The notes under the pieces: model-generated | Seen by the model: the letters and a program-made list of their open reading frames with translations, nothing else | The model's database searches: none | Told to the model about the DNA's origin: nothing | Made by a program: the position numbers and the translations under genes | In this document: positions 24,541 through 32,769 of the stretch, in pieces | How positions within the stretch are numbered: the first letter of the stretch is position 1 | Layout: each line of letters opens with the position of its first letter | Source: Chloroflexota bacterium | GTDB taxonomy: Bacteria > Chloroflexota > Anaerolineae > UBA4142 | Direction of reading: 5' to 3' | Assembly (NCBI GenBank): GCA_023380675.1 | Contig: JAMCRS010000033.1 | Coordinates: 1-38,267 of the forward strand | Length of the DNA: 38,267 nucleotides

Positions 24541-25707
24541 TCACGTGAGACGCGTTGCTCCGCTCGCCGCAATCTTGGAAACCAGCAGCGCGACCATGGC
24601 CATACGCGGAAGGATCGATTTTTCGTCCAGCCATTCTTCCGCCGCATTGTGGCTCTGCCCGCCAATTGGCCCCAGACCGTCCAAAGTCGGCGTGCCGAGC
24701 GCGCTGGTATAGTTCCCGTCCGATCCCCCGCCGGTCGTCACGTCCTCGATCTCGAAACCCAGTTCTCGGGCCGACTCTTTTGCGAGCGCGACCAGTCGCG
24801 CGCTCGCTTCGGTCTTTTCCATCGGCGGATTGGCGGTCCCGCCGGTCAATTCTGCTGTCGTGCCCGGCACGACCTCGCGCCCGATCGCCGCACGCATCGC
24901 CTGTTCGACCAGCTCGGCATCCGCCGCGCGCGGGATCCGTACGTCGATCTCCGCCTCGGCATGATCTGCGATGACGTTGGGCCGTGTGCCGCCCCGCACC
25001 ACGCCCACGTTGAGCGTCACCCCGGGCAGCATGCCGTTGAGTGCGGCAAGCGCCTCCGTATGATGTGCTAGGGCGAGGATAGCGTTTGCGCCCTTTTCCG
25101 GTTCCACGCCAGCGTGCGCCGCTCTGCCGTGCACTGTGATCATATACTGCCCAACGCCCTTGCGCGCGCTCACGATCGCCCCGTTGGTTCGTGCCGGCTC
25201 GAGAATGAGCGCCGCGTCCGCGCCGCGCGCGAATCGTGTGTGCAGCTCCCGCGACACCGGCGAGCCGACTTCTTCCTCGCTGTTGCAGAATAGACCGATC
25301 TCCCCGAATGCGTCGAACCCGGATGCGACCACCCCGTGCAGCGCGTACAAACCATTGAGCAGCCCGGCCTTCATATCGTTCACCCCGGGCCCCATCAGCC
25401 GTGACCCGCGACGGCGAAAAGGAAATTGTCCCGGCGTGCCGTCGGAATAGACGGTATCCATGTGGCCGATCAGCAGGATTCGTCCTTTGCCCTTGCCGCG
25501 CCATCGGCCGTACATACAGTCGCCAAACGTGCTCTGCGGAAAAGAGTCGACCTCCGCGCCGAACTCGCGGAAACGGTCGCGCATCGCAGCCGCGATACGG
25601 TCGACGCCGGCTTTGTTGTGCGTCCCGCAGTCGGTGTTGACGAATGTCTCTAGATCACGGAGATAGTCCGCTTGCGCGGGCGAGAGCAGAGAGAGAAAAT
25701 CTGGCAC
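24541..25707 (-). CDS. M20 family metallopeptidase (carboxypeptidase G2-like)
   Basis: 388 residues, the usual length for CPG2/ArgE-DapE type dizinc peptidases. Metal and catalytic motifs are in order: 'LIGHMDTVYSDG' (His ligand and Asp), 'GPGVNDMKAGLL' (bridging Asp), 'CNSEEEVGSP' (catalytic Glu plus Glu ligand), 'LEPARTNGAIVSARKG' (Glu/Asp ligand), a dimerisation domain around 'VHGRAAHAGVEPEKGANAI', and the C-terminal His in 'PIGGQSHNAAEEWL'. The GTG start at 25707 has GGAGG six to seven bases upstream. It should be cytoplasmic and release C-terminal Glu or other amino acids from peptides or folate-like substrates; the exact substrate is unknown. It is transcribed toward its own terminator; the tRNA-Met gene lies just upstream. 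Confidence 0.9.
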   Translation of the reverse strand: MPDFLSLLSPAQADYLRDLETFVNTDCGTHNKAGVDRIAAAMRDRFREFGAEVDSFPQSTFGDCMYGRWRGKGKGRILLIGHMDTVYSDGTPGQFPFRRRGSRLMGPGVNDMKAGLLNGLYALHGVVASGFDAFGEIGLFCNSEEEVGSPVSRELHTRFARGADAALILEPARTNGAIVSARKGVGQYMITVHGRAAHAGVEPEKGANAILALAHHTEALAALNGMLPGVTLNVGVVRGGTRPNVIADHAEAEIDVRIPRAADAELVEQAMRAAIGREVVPGTTAELTGGTANPPMEKTEASARLVALAKESARELGFEIEDVTTGGGSDGNYTSALGTPTLDGLGPIGGQSHNAAEEWLDEKSILPRMAMVALLVSKIAASGATRLT

Positions 25708-25789
25708 CGGATTGCCTCCAAAACTAAAATGCAGATTCTGGATTTCAGATTGTGGTGAGCAATCGCAAAACCCGAAATCTGCAATTCGA

Positions 25790-25861
25790 TGGGCCCGGAT
25801 GGATTCGAACCATCAACCAACGCCTTATGAGGGCGCTGCTCTGCCATTGAGCTACAGGCCC
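25790..25861 (-). tRNA. tRNA-Met (CAT anticodon, elongator type)
   Basis: A 72-base cloverleaf on the minus strand. The acceptor GGGCCTG pairs with CGGGCCC plus A73, with one T-G wobble. The D arm has GCTC/GAGC, the anticodon loop is CTCATAA on a GCGCC/GGCGT stem, and the T arm is GATGG/CCATC with TTCGAAT. A normal G1-C72 pair excludes initiator tRNA; a lysidine-type tRNA-Ile2 reading remains possible. CCA is not encoded. Confidence 0.92.
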
Positions 25862-25950
25862 GTCAGCATCGGCAGACCAAGGACCTGTGAGGGCGAGGTA
25901 CCTTCGTCAGTCCTTCCTTTTATCGCATCTCTTTCCACGGTCGATCTTTG

Positions 25951-26021
25951 AGCGGGAGACGGGAATCGGACCCGCGTCACCAGCTTGGAAGGCTGGCGCA
26001 TTACCATTATGCTACTCCCGC
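25951..26021 (-). tRNA. tRNA-Gly (TCC anticodon)
   Basis: A 71-base cloverleaf on the minus strand. The acceptor GCGGGAG pairs with CTCCCGC plus T73. The anticodon loop CTTCCAA sits on CCAGC/GCTGG, and the T arm is GCGGG/CCCGT (last pair G-T) with TCCGATT. It lies about 90 bases from each neighbouring tRNA, so the three form one minus-strand cluster. Confidence 0.93.
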
Positions 26022-26107
26022 ATGCAAATGCACGCGAGCCGGATGAATGCGGCTGACTCGGTGCAATCGTTTCTTTCAATTGCGCACGTCGCAAGATTCC
26101 GCGCGAG

Positions 26108-26180
26108 TCGGGGCGACTGGACTTGAACCAGCGACCTCATCGTCCCAAACGATGCGCGCTACCAACTGCGCCACGCCCCG
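26108..26180 (-). tRNA. tRNA-Pro (TGG anticodon)
   Basis: A 73-base cloverleaf on the minus strand. The acceptor CGGGGCG pairs with CGCCCCG plus A73; the C1-G72 pair is typical of tRNA-Pro. The anticodon loop TTTGGGA sits on CATCG/CGATG, and the T arm is GCTGG/CCAGT (last pair G-T) with TTCAAGT. It is the first of the three clustered tRNAs and lies 200 bases downstream of the endonuclease III gene. Confidence 0.93.
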
Positions 26181-26382
26181 GCAACGACGGTCAGTATATG
26201 CCAATTCCAATGAATCGTCAAACAAACTGGCGCCGACTTGCAGAAATGAGGATTTTCGTTCGCGCGCACCTCCGCCTTGCGCTATTTCGCTTTGCGTTCC
26301 TCCCGGGGGCGCGACCAAGCCGTCCTTGTAGGTTCAGTCTCCCCGCGCACCCTTGCGCCGTGCCCCGGACCGCCGACGGTTG

Positions 26383-27066
26383 TCAGCCCTTTTGGGTATT
26401 CCGATTGTACGCGCACAGGCGAGCAAGTGGGCACATCCCACACTGAGGCCGGCGGGGGTGGCAGATTTCGCGGCCCAGTCGAATCAGGTTGAGGTGAAGT
26501 CGATAGTGCAGTTCCGGCGGAACGACCGCTGCCAGCAGGTCGTGCGCCTTGGCCGCGCTCGCCTTGTCGGGCAGCCAGCCAAGTCGACGCGTGACGCGAT
26601 AGACGTGCGTGTCGACCGGGAAAAGGGGTTTGTCGAAACTAAAGAGCAAGACGATCGAGGCGGTCTTGGGGCCCACGCCGGGAATTTGTTCGAGCCAGCG
26701 CTTGCCGTCTTCCGGCGTTAGGCGCCTCAGAAAATCGAGACTGATCTTGCCGCGTTCCCGCGTGATAAATCGCAGCGCGCTTTTGATCCGCGGCGCCTTT
26801 TGCTTCGACAGGCCGGACGACCGGATTGCACGGGCGATCGCCGAAGCCGGCGCGTCTCTCACCTGTTCCCACTTTGGAAACCGGCGCCGCAGCTCGGTAA
26901 ACGACCGATCTGTCTGAACATCTGTGGTCGCCTGACTGAGCATGGTCGCCACGAGCTGCGAGATCGCGTTCCGCGTGCTTCGGACCGGCTCCCCGTACTT
27001 CCGTCTTAAGAGCTCGTCGCTTCGAACGATGGCTCGAACTTTTTGAATCACCAGTCCGCTAGGCAT
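26383..27066 (-). CDS. nth: Endonuclease III (DNA glycosylase/AP lyase)
   Basis: 227 residues of the HhH-GPD family. It removes oxidised pyrimidines and cleaves the abasic site. The helix-hairpin-helix 'LEQIPGVGPKTAS' contains the lyase Lys at K134, and the catalytic Asp is D152 in 'FPVDTHVYRV'. The C-terminal [4Fe-4S] loop C202-x6-C209-x2-C212-x5-C218 is perfect. The helical core before it ('ISQLVATMLSQATTDVQTDR') holds the usual Gln-Ala-x-T motif. Length is normal. It starts 32 bases after metG ends, on the same strand, so the two probably share a transcript, although the usual Shine-Dalgarno is weak (GGTGAG). A repair gene beside a tRNA synthetase has no special meaning known to me. Confidence 0.93.
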   Translation of the reverse strand: MPSGLVIQKVRAIVRSDELLRRKYGEPVRSTRNAISQLVATMLSQATTDVQTDRSFTELRRRFPKWEQVRDAPASAIARAIRSSGLSKQKAPRIKSALRFITRERGKISLDFLRRLTPEDGKRWLEQIPGVGPKTASIVLLFSFDKPLFPVDTHVYRVTRRLGWLPDKASAAKAHDLLAAVVPPELHYRLHLNLIRLGREICHPRRPQCGMCPLARLCAYNRNTQKG

Positions 27067-27098
27067 GTTGCGATCGACTCACCCCGTTGTCCCTCGGT

Positions 27099-28865
27099 TC
27101 AGCGAGGCTTGCCCAGCTTGGCCTTTTCCTCTTCAGCGACCTTTTCCTCGAGCTTCTTGAACAATGCTTTGGGCTCTCGAAGCTTCTGTCCGGGTGGCAA
27201 CTGCGACGGCGCCCAGCGCTGTGTATGCTCCCCGGGCTTGAAGACGATGGCGGTGTGTGATCGCGTGGACTCTTGGAATGACTGGATGTCCAATCGGCCC
27301 AACAGATCGCCGTCGTATCCGAGCTGATGGTGCAGCTCGTTGGACGAGAACGGGAGAAAGGGATAGAAAAAGACTTTCAGGTTGTCGATGACGCGCAGCG
27401 CAGCATACAGCGATGTGCCGGCCCTTTGCCGGTCTGCCTTGATGACCTTCCACGGCTCGGCCGCATTGAGGTAGACGTTCGCCTCGCGCGCGAGCTCGAT
27501 CGCGATCCCGATCGCTTCCTTGAACCGCACGCGTTCGAGAGCGTTTCCAATGCTCTGGAACGCGGATTCCGAATGCTCGATTAACTTTTGGTCGGCTTCC
27601 GCAAGCTCTCCTGGCGTCGGGACCCGGCTGTCAAAGTTCTTGTACGTGAACGTCAGCACGCGATTCGCGAGGTTCCCCCAATTGGCGATGAGCTCGTCGT
27701 TATTCCGGCGAACGTATTCTTTCCAGGTAAAGTCGGTATCGGCGAACTCTGGCATGTTGGCGGAAAGCAGGTAGCGCAGCGGGTCCGGCTCGTACGACGC
27801 CAGGTAGTCGTTAATCCACACCGCCCAGTGCTCGGACTTGCTGAACTTGCGTCCTTCGAGATTCAGAAACTCGTTGGCCGGCACGTCGTACGGAAGCGGG
27901 AGGGCGTTGTCGTAACCGAGGAGCATCGCCGGCCAGATGATGGTATGGAAGGGAATATTGTCCTTGCCGACAAAGTAATAGCCCCGCACGTCGTCCGATT
28001 TCACCCACCATTCTTTCCACTTGTCCGGCGTTCCGCGGTTTCGCGCCCATTCGACCGAGGCCGAGTAATAGCCGATGACGGCCTCGAACCAGACGTAGAT
28101 GCGCTTGGATTCGTAGCCCGCGATGGGAAGCGTAATGCCCCAGTCCATGTCTCGCGTGATCGCGCGTCCGTGCAGGCCGTTCTGGAGCCAGTTGCGGACG
28201 AACGCAAGGACATTGGACTTCCAATAGTTCTTGTCTTCCAAATAGGCAAGCAATTGTTTCTCGAACTGCGGCAGGTCGAGGTAAAAATGTTCGGTTTCGC
28301 GCACGACGAGACGATGCGGCGAATCTCCCGGTTTGGCGAGCTTGCATCGCGGATCGATCAACTGGGTCGCGTCCAGCACATTCCCGCAGTTGTCGCATTG
28401 ATCGCCGCGGGCGCGCGCAAAGTGACAGATGGGGCATTCGCCGCTGATGTAACGGTCGGGTAAAAAGCGGCTGTCGGTCTCGCAATAGATCTGTTTTTCC
28501 GCCGCTTTGTAGAGATGGCCCTTATCCAACAGACGTTTGAAAAAGTCTTGCGAGATCGCCCAATGGTTTTCGGTGTCGGTGTGAGTGAACAGGTCGAACG
28601 ATATGCCCAGCTTCTGCCACGCTTCCAGGAACAGCGCGTGTGAGCGCTCGAACACGTCCCGGGCCGTAATCCCTTCCTCGTCTGCCGTGACCGTGACCGG
28701 CGTGCCGTGCGAGTCCGAGCCCGAAACCATCAGGACGTCGTTGCCGATCAAACGATGGTATCGCGCGAAGATGTCCGCGGTCAAATATGCGCCGGCGATG
28801 TGACCCAGGTGCAATGGGCCGTTCGCATAAGGCCAGGCGACGAAAACCCCAATTTTCTTTGACAT
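27099..28865 (-). CDS. metG: Methionyl-tRNA synthetase
   Basis: 588 residues starting at the ATG at 28865 (GGAGT eight bases upstream); an in-frame upstream start would add 14 non-conserved residues. Class I signature 'HLGH' (19-22) after 'AWPYANGP', and 'KFSKS' (340-344), the KMSKS loop. The zinc knuckle has C144/C147 and C158/C161 ('CPIC' and 'CDNC'). The anticodon-binding helical domain lies in residues about 390-530. The tail (560-588) is charged; there is no C-terminal Trbp111/EMAP-like tRNA-binding domain, as in the short bacterial form. It charges tRNA-Met and tRNA-fMet. The gene is preceded by its own promoter and a structured leader with a terminator, and is followed after 32 bases by nth. 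Confidence 0.96.
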   Translation of the reverse strand: MSKKIGVFVAWPYANGPLHLGHIAGAYLTADIFARYHRLIGNDVLMVSGSDSHGTPVTVTADEEGITARDVFERSHALFLEAWQKLGISFDLFTHTDTENHWAISQDFFKRLLDKGHLYKAAEKQIYCETDSRFLPDRYISGECPICHFARARGDQCDNCGNVLDATQLIDPRCKLAKPGDSPHRLVVRETEHFYLDLPQFEKQLLAYLEDKNYWKSNVLAFVRNWLQNGLHGRAITRDMDWGITLPIAGYESKRIYVWFEAVIGYYSASVEWARNRGTPDKWKEWWVKSDDVRGYYFVGKDNIPFHTIIWPAMLLGYDNALPLPYDVPANEFLNLEGRKFSKSEHWAVWINDYLASYEPDPLRYLLSANMPEFADTDFTWKEYVRRNNDELIANWGNLANRVLTFTYKNFDSRVPTPGELAEADQKLIEHSESAFQSIGNALERVRFKEAIGIAIELAREANVYLNAAEPWKVIKADRQRAGTSLYAALRVIDNLKVFFYPFLPFSSNELHHQLGYDGDLLGRLDIQSFQESTRSHTAIVFKPGEHTQRWAPSQLPPGQKLREPKALFKKLEEKVAEEEKAKLGKPR

Positions 28866-28946
28866 GTTAGACTCCAATATGTAGAATAGGCGGCGGTGCG
28901 GCGACATGGTCTCGGCGTGCTTTTCTCGCTGCTGCCGCGCCAGAAC

Positions 28947-29085
28947 AAAAAACGCCGCCCGTGACTAGACACAGCGGCGTGGCGCACCGGGGCGGCGCGG
29001 CAGGATTCGCGCCCACCTTACGGTGCGCCGCCGGACATGAACATCGCCAGCGCCGGAATCCTTTCGGTACTCATTTCTAAATGCC
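28947..29085 (-). ncRNA. Structured, terminated leader or small RNA upstream of metG
   Basis: A predicted transcript of about 139 nt from the promoter at 29092-29120. It contains a perfect 9-bp stem GGCGCACCG/CGGTGCGCC (29021-29029 with 28981-28989) and, inside it, GGCGCG/CGCGCC. At its end a hairpin CGCCGC/GCGGCG (28953-28979) is followed by TTTTTT (28947-28952), 82 bases before the metG start. Such an early terminator suggests attenuation control of metG or an independent small RNA. A 'GGTGGGCGCG' near 29010 recalls a T-box, but the bulge base does not fit an A73 tRNA. Confidence 0.5.
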
Positions 29086-29091
29086 GCGCTC

Positions 29092-29120
29092 ATTGTAGCA
29101 CAATCGAGCCGCATTGCCAA
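29092..29120 (-). promoter_or_regulatory. metG promoter
   Basis: Minus-strand TTGGCA (29115-29120) and TACAAT (29092-29097) with a 17-base spacer. The start of transcription would be near 29085, about 220 bases before the metG ATG. It is back-to-back with the promoter of the gene at 29212. Confidence 0.75.
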
Positions 29121-29150
29121 ACGTGCGGAGGACGTGTGGAGGACGCTCCT

Positions 29151-29179
29151 TTGACGCGCCGCGACCGTCATGTTATAAT
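29151..29179 (+). promoter_or_regulatory. Sigma70-type promoter of the 29212 gene
   Basis: TTGACG (29151-29156) and a perfect TATAAT (29174-29179), 17 bases apart. Transcription would start near 29186, about 26 bases before the ATG. Confidence 0.85.
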
Positions 29180-29211
29180 CGCTCCACGTTCAGCCGAAAG
29201 GATGGCGTTGG

Positions 29212-29868
29212 ATGCCGGAAAACCTGGGATTCCCCCTCTTCATTGTGGCGGTCCTGATTTTCATGGGCTGGTTCGCCGTCGGTACGCAGTGGAACGTCCG
29301 CAAGGGAGACGCGGTTCTCAAGTGGCTGCGCCAGGGGCTGCCGGTGGTCGGAGAACGAACGACCATGCGGTGGCTCGGCTCGTCGGTCGTCGAGCTCAAG
29401 ATCGCCAAGGCCAAAGATCCGTTCAGGAGCGTCGAGACCTTGGTGGTCTTTGAGCCGCGCGACGTCGTCTTTCTGTGGGCCCTGGCGCGTTTGCAGCGCC
29501 GGCGCGATCTCGTCATCTTTCGCGCCCAGCTTCGCACCGCCCCGGCTTTCGAGATGGAGGCGTTCGACCCTCACGCGTGGACATCGAATCATATCGAGCG
29601 CGACGTTCGGAAGAAGGGTTGGACCCAGGTCGATCTCTCGGCGACCGGGCAGCCACTCCTCGCGTTTCAATCCGATGCGTCGATTGGCGCTCTCAAGCCG
29701 CTCGTCGAGCTTGCCTCTCAGGCCGGGGGACGACTCGTGCGGCTGTCGGTACGCCGCTCGCTTCCGAATCTCGAGGTGCAATGGCTGCTGCCGGACGTCT
29801 CGTCGCGCCAGGCGCGTGACATGTTTTCGAGCTTGCAGCACCTCGGTGCTCAGACGATGAGCGCCTGA
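29212..29868 (+). CDS. One-TM hypothetical protein
   Basis: 218 residues from the ATG at 29212 (AAAGGA nine bases upstream). There is one N-terminal membrane helix ('FPLFIVAVLIFMGWFAVG', residues 7-24), then a basic stretch and a soluble alpha/beta domain with 'VVELKIAKAKDPFRSVETLV', 'VVFLWALARLQRRRDLVIFR' and 'KGWTQVDLSATG'. The C-terminus is 'EVQWLLPDVSSRQARDMFSS'. I do not recognise a named family, but it has the look of a Chloroflexota-conserved protein. It has its own strong promoter, divergent from the metG leader, and converges on cstA with a hairpin between the two. Confidence 0.75.
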   Translation: MPENLGFPLFIVAVLIFMGWFAVGTQWNVRKGDAVLKWLRQGLPVVGERTTMRWLGSSVVELKIAKAKDPFRSVETLVVFEPRDVVFLWALARLQRRRDLVIFRAQLRTAPAFEMEAFDPHAWTSNHIERDVRKKGWTQVDLSATGQPLLAFQSDASIGALKPLVELASQAGGRLVRLSVRRSLPNLEVQWLLPDVSSRQARDMFSSLQHLGAQTMSA

Positions 29869-29937
29869 CCACGTTAGGCGGCTCGATGGGGTCGCCGGCG
29901 TCGGACAGCTCACGACACAATTCGCGCAAAACGCAAT

Positions 29938-29967
29938 CGTCCCCGCGGAACCGAATCCGCGGGGACG
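29938..29967. terminator. Hairpin between convergent genes
   Basis: A perfect 12-bp stem CGTCCCCGCGGA/TCCGCGGGGACG with loop ACCGAA, between the convergent ends of the 29212 gene and cstA. A T-run is weak on both sides (TTTT nine bases on, minus strand), so it may act as a bidirectional terminator. Confidence 0.6.
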
Positions 29968-29993
29968 ATGCATTTGAGCGGTCTATTCAATTG

Positions 29994-31964
29994 TCATTCT
30001 GCTGGTGCTGGCGCGGTCTTGGGCGCACCGCTGTACTTTTTCCAGGCGGCCCAGGAATCCCAGGCAATGATCGCCGCGGCTACGAAGAGGAGCAGCGAGA
30101 CGAGGATCATCGCCCAACCGCCCAACTGTACGATGAATTGACCGGAGAACGAGGGTGCGGTCAAAACGGAAACGTACAGGTTGTACGCGGTCACGATCAT
30201 GGAGGCCATCGTCGTGACGTACATGAACACCATGGGTATGGCTGCGTAGGTTGGGTTCTTGCCAACCGAGCGTAGCCACACGGTAACCAGAAGCAGCCCA
30301 AGCGCCGCCAGTAGCTGGTTTGACGCGCCAAAGAGCTGCCACAGATACACCCAGGTCCCGCTCAGCACGAGGAGCACGGTGAGCACCATGGATACCACGG
30401 TCGAAACGTGGATGTTCCGCAGCACCGGCAGGGCATCTCCGAGCCACTCCGTCAACGTGACGCGCATGACGCGGAAGAGCAGTTGGGTCACGGTGAGCAC
30501 GATGACCATGAAGGTGCCAAAGCCGAGCGCCGTGCCATAAGTCTCAAACCCTGAGCCGAACAGCACGGAGAGCAGCTTGCCGATACCGCTCGCGAACGCG
30601 CCGGCGCCTGCACCGCCGGCGATCGACACCGCGGTCAAGGATAACAGGGCCAGGGCGTTCTCGCTCAACATTCCGCCGCCGCCAACCGGCAAGGCATCGG
30701 TCTCATACTCCAGTTGGCGGGACGTGTTGACGGAACCGATGAGCGAGTGCCAGCCGGAAATCGCGCCGCAGGCGATGGTCACAAAGAGCATCGGCCAAAG
30801 CGGTTGGATCGGCGCCAAATTGCCGGCAACGGCAGCCTGGGTCGGCATGAAACCCTTGAACCAAACCGTCTGGAATAGGGCTACCTTCGGTGCGACGAAG
30901 GGTGCCACAATCCCTCCAATCGCAGTAAACCCAATTGCCAGAATAGTGATCCAAAAGCCGATGTAGTTTACCGGCTGCGCGAAGCGCCATATTGGAAGGT
31001 TCGATCCGAGATAGCTGAAAATCAGGATGAACAGCGCCCAGAAGAGATAGCTGGGCATCGTCTTGATCGCGCCAGTGGCGGCGTCGAACAACGCGTTGCT
31101 CGCACGCTTGCCGCTGACTAACGCAGGGATGCGTGGATCGGCGTAGGTTGGGTCCACGACTTCCATGATGGCTGTATTGCCGGTGAGGCCGTCGATCGTC
31201 TGGTTCAACGACTTGGTGGCTGCGACCACCGGTCCGTCTACGCTCTTTCCGTTCACCACCGCATTCCCGAAAGGCCCGAGCATCATGGCACCCAGCGTCA
31301 CGCCTACAGTGATCACGGTGACGAGGATCAGGTCCATCTTCCACCGGTAGAGCATCTGACCGGCAAGGAGGCCCATGACCGCGAGCGCAAAGATACCGAG
31401 CGGGACGTCTGGCCGGGCAGCCATCAAAGCGGTCATGATCCCCATAAACGCGCCGGCGACTAGGATGAGGTAGAAAAATATGAACACGAAGAGAATGGTG
31501 CGCGTCCGGGGAGCGATCAGGCGGTAAGCAATCGCGCTGAGCGAGTTGCCGTCGTTGCGGACTGACAGCATGATCGCGCTATAGTCCGCCACCCATCCGA
31601 TGAACGTAACCCCGAGGATGAGCCATAGGATTGAGGGGAACCAACCCCACAGGTTCGCGGCGGTGATAACGCCGACGATAGGACCGGCGGCGGCAACGGA
31701 CTTGAAGTGATAGCCGTAGAGAACGGTGCGGCTGGTCGGCATAAAGTCCACGCCATCCATGTACATCTTGGCGGGTGTGGCCTTCTTCGCGTCCGCTTGA
31801 ATGATCTCGCGGTCCACGCGCTTGGAATACAGGTTGTAGGCGAGGTAGATCATGACTCCCCCGAGCACGACCACCCATAGGGTGTTCGCGCCGAAGGCAA
31901 ACATAAGCCCGGCGCCGACGATGGGAACCAGCGCAAGCAGGAGAATGACGAGTCGGATGTCCAT
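29994..31964 (-). CDS. cstA: Carbon starvation protein CstA family transporter
   Basis: 656 residues, with about 16-18 membrane helices. CstA proteins are proton-coupled peptide or pyruvate uptake permeases. Family features are a short first helix pair, the cytoplasmic segment 'DGVDFMPTSRTVLYGYHFKS', the conserved 'GPIVGVITAANLWGWFPSIL', 'CGAISGWHSLIGSVNTSRQL' with the central Ser/His/Thr, 'IAGGAGAGAFASGIGKLLS' and 'WQLFGASNQLLAALGLLL'. A 45-60 residue loop around 'AVVNGKSVDGP' to 'TGAIKTMPSY' lies outside the core. The ATG at 31964 has GGAGG seven bases upstream. The expected promoter lies 200 bases upstream, leaving a long leader. In E. coli cstA responds to carbon starvation and CRP; nothing here shows that control. 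Confidence 0.94.
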   Translation of the reverse strand: MDIRLVILLLALVPIVGAGLMFAFGANTLWVVVLGGVMIYLAYNLYSKRVDREIIQADAKKATPAKMYMDGVDFMPTSRTVLYGYHFKSVAAAGPIVGVITAANLWGWFPSILWLILGVTFIGWVADYSAIMLSVRNDGNSLSAIAYRLIAPRTRTILFVFIFFYLILVAGAFMGIMTALMAARPDVPLGIFALAVMGLLAGQMLYRWKMDLILVTVITVGVTLGAMMLGPFGNAVVNGKSVDGPVVAATKSLNQTIDGLTGNTAIMEVVDPTYADPRIPALVSGKRASNALFDAATGAIKTMPSYLFWALFILIFSYLGSNLPIWRFAQPVNYIGFWITILAIGFTAIGGIVAPFVAPKVALFQTVWFKGFMPTQAAVAGNLAPIQPLWPMLFVTIACGAISGWHSLIGSVNTSRQLEYETDALPVGGGGMLSENALALLSLTAVSIAGGAGAGAFASGIGKLLSVLFGSGFETYGTALGFGTFMVIVLTVTQLLFRVMRVTLTEWLGDALPVLRNIHVSTVVSMVLTVLLVLSGTWVYLWQLFGASNQLLAALGLLLVTVWLRSVGKNPTYAAIPMVFMYVTTMASMIVTAYNLYVSVLTAPSFSGQFIVQLGGWAMILVSLLLFVAAAIIAWDSWAAWKKYSGAPKTAPAPAE

Positions 31965-32165
31965 CTTTGACCTCCAAAACTGGAATCATTTGATGCTTCA
32001 ATGCAATGCAAAATTCCACATTCTGCCGTCATACTCGTGCGTCTGAACTTTTGTGAATTGTGCTGTGCCACCTCCTTCGATAACCCAGGCGACTCTGTAG
32101 CCTACAACCCCGCCGGACACCGCGCGTTGCGGAGAAGGACCTGAGTTTCCTTCCTGCCGTCGGTT
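31965..32165 (-). promoter_or_regulatory. Long 5' leader of cstA
   Basis: About 200 bases between the inferred start of transcription and the cstA ATG. It includes a complete AAGGAGGT (near 32068-32075) with no start codon at the right distance, and possible stems such as CGCGCGG/CCGGCG. No known riboswitch consensus was recognised by eye. Confidence 0.35.
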
Positions 32166-32171
32166 ACCATA

Positions 32172-32200
32172 ATTATACTATCTTACATACGCGTTTGCAA
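32172..32200 (-). promoter_or_regulatory. cstA promoter
   Basis: Minus-strand TTGCAA (32195-32200) and TATAAT (32172-32177), 17 bases apart, pointing to cstA. Confidence 0.75.
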
Positions 32201-32330
32201 CCCCCGCGCGTCCAGCGTCACAGCATGAAAGACTAGGAGTGTTATGCGCATCCGTGACGTCGCGAAATGCGCTCGGAATCCGCTTACATTTGCCCACTCA
32301 AAGCGCACCGTCACGCACTCGCCAATTCGC

Positions 32331-32359
32331 TTGACGTATGGAATCACAGGCTTTATAAT
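32331..32359 (+). promoter_or_regulatory. Promoter of the right-hand membrane-system operon
   Basis: TTGACG (32331-32336) and TATAAT (32354-32359) with an exact 17-base spacer; start near 32366. The gene chain 32443-38267 follows with short gaps and overlaps, so it is probably one operon. Confidence 0.85.
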
Positions 32360-32442
32360 GGGATTTGTCATAAGGACAACGTGTTGCCGCGCCCATTTTG
32401 AGCGTGGAGCAATATCGTTTACCGACTTGGCGCCGACTCACG

Positions 32443-32742
32443 ATGGCTTTTGATCCTCAACGTAGGCGACAATTGATTGAACGTATTTCGCGCCGAATCG
32501 CTGGAATGGGAATGACCGCTCCGGCTATTTTGTTTTTGGAAATGCACAAACCGCTTGCATTCTTCGGCGCGCAGCTGCTGTACGCATCCCAGCCGTTCCT
32601 GAGCGTGGGGATGAATGACGCCGACCTGCATGAGATTGCCCGGCTGTTGGAAGAACCCGGAGCCGTGGAAGAATTGATTGACCGGTTGGCGTCGATCAGG
32701 GCCGAGCAGCCATCCACACCGCGGCTGCACCAGCGCACGTAG
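32443..32742 (+). CDS. Small conserved hypothetical protein
   Basis: 99 residues from the ATG at 32443, with an amphipathic start ('FDPQRRRQLIERISRRIAG'), a hydrophobic centre ('AILFLEMHKPLAFFGAQLL') and an acidic helical tail ('ADLHEIARLLEEPGAVEEL'). No ribosome binding site is clear for this ATG. A GTG at 32404 (residues VEQYRLPTWRRLT) or TTG at 32398 in the same frame would give longer forms. It looks cytoplasmic or peripheral-membrane, because the central segment is short. The family seems specific to Chloroflexota from memory; function unknown. It is the first gene after the strong promoter and lies 27 bases ahead of the DUF6754-like gene. Confidence 0.6.
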   Translation: MAFDPQRRRQLIERISRRIAGMGMTAPAILFLEMHKPLAFFGAQLLYASQPFLSVGMNDADLHEIARLLEEPGAVEELIDRLASIRAEQPSTPRLHQRT

Positions 32743-32769
32743 CCAGAGCTCCAGTTTGGGAGTTGCAAA

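Noticed and set aside
28980..29060. T-box riboswitch before metG
   Set aside because: The GGTGGGCGCG resemblance is partial; the bulge base would not pair with the A73 of tRNA-Met, and no specifier loop is clear. Kept only as an unclassified leader.
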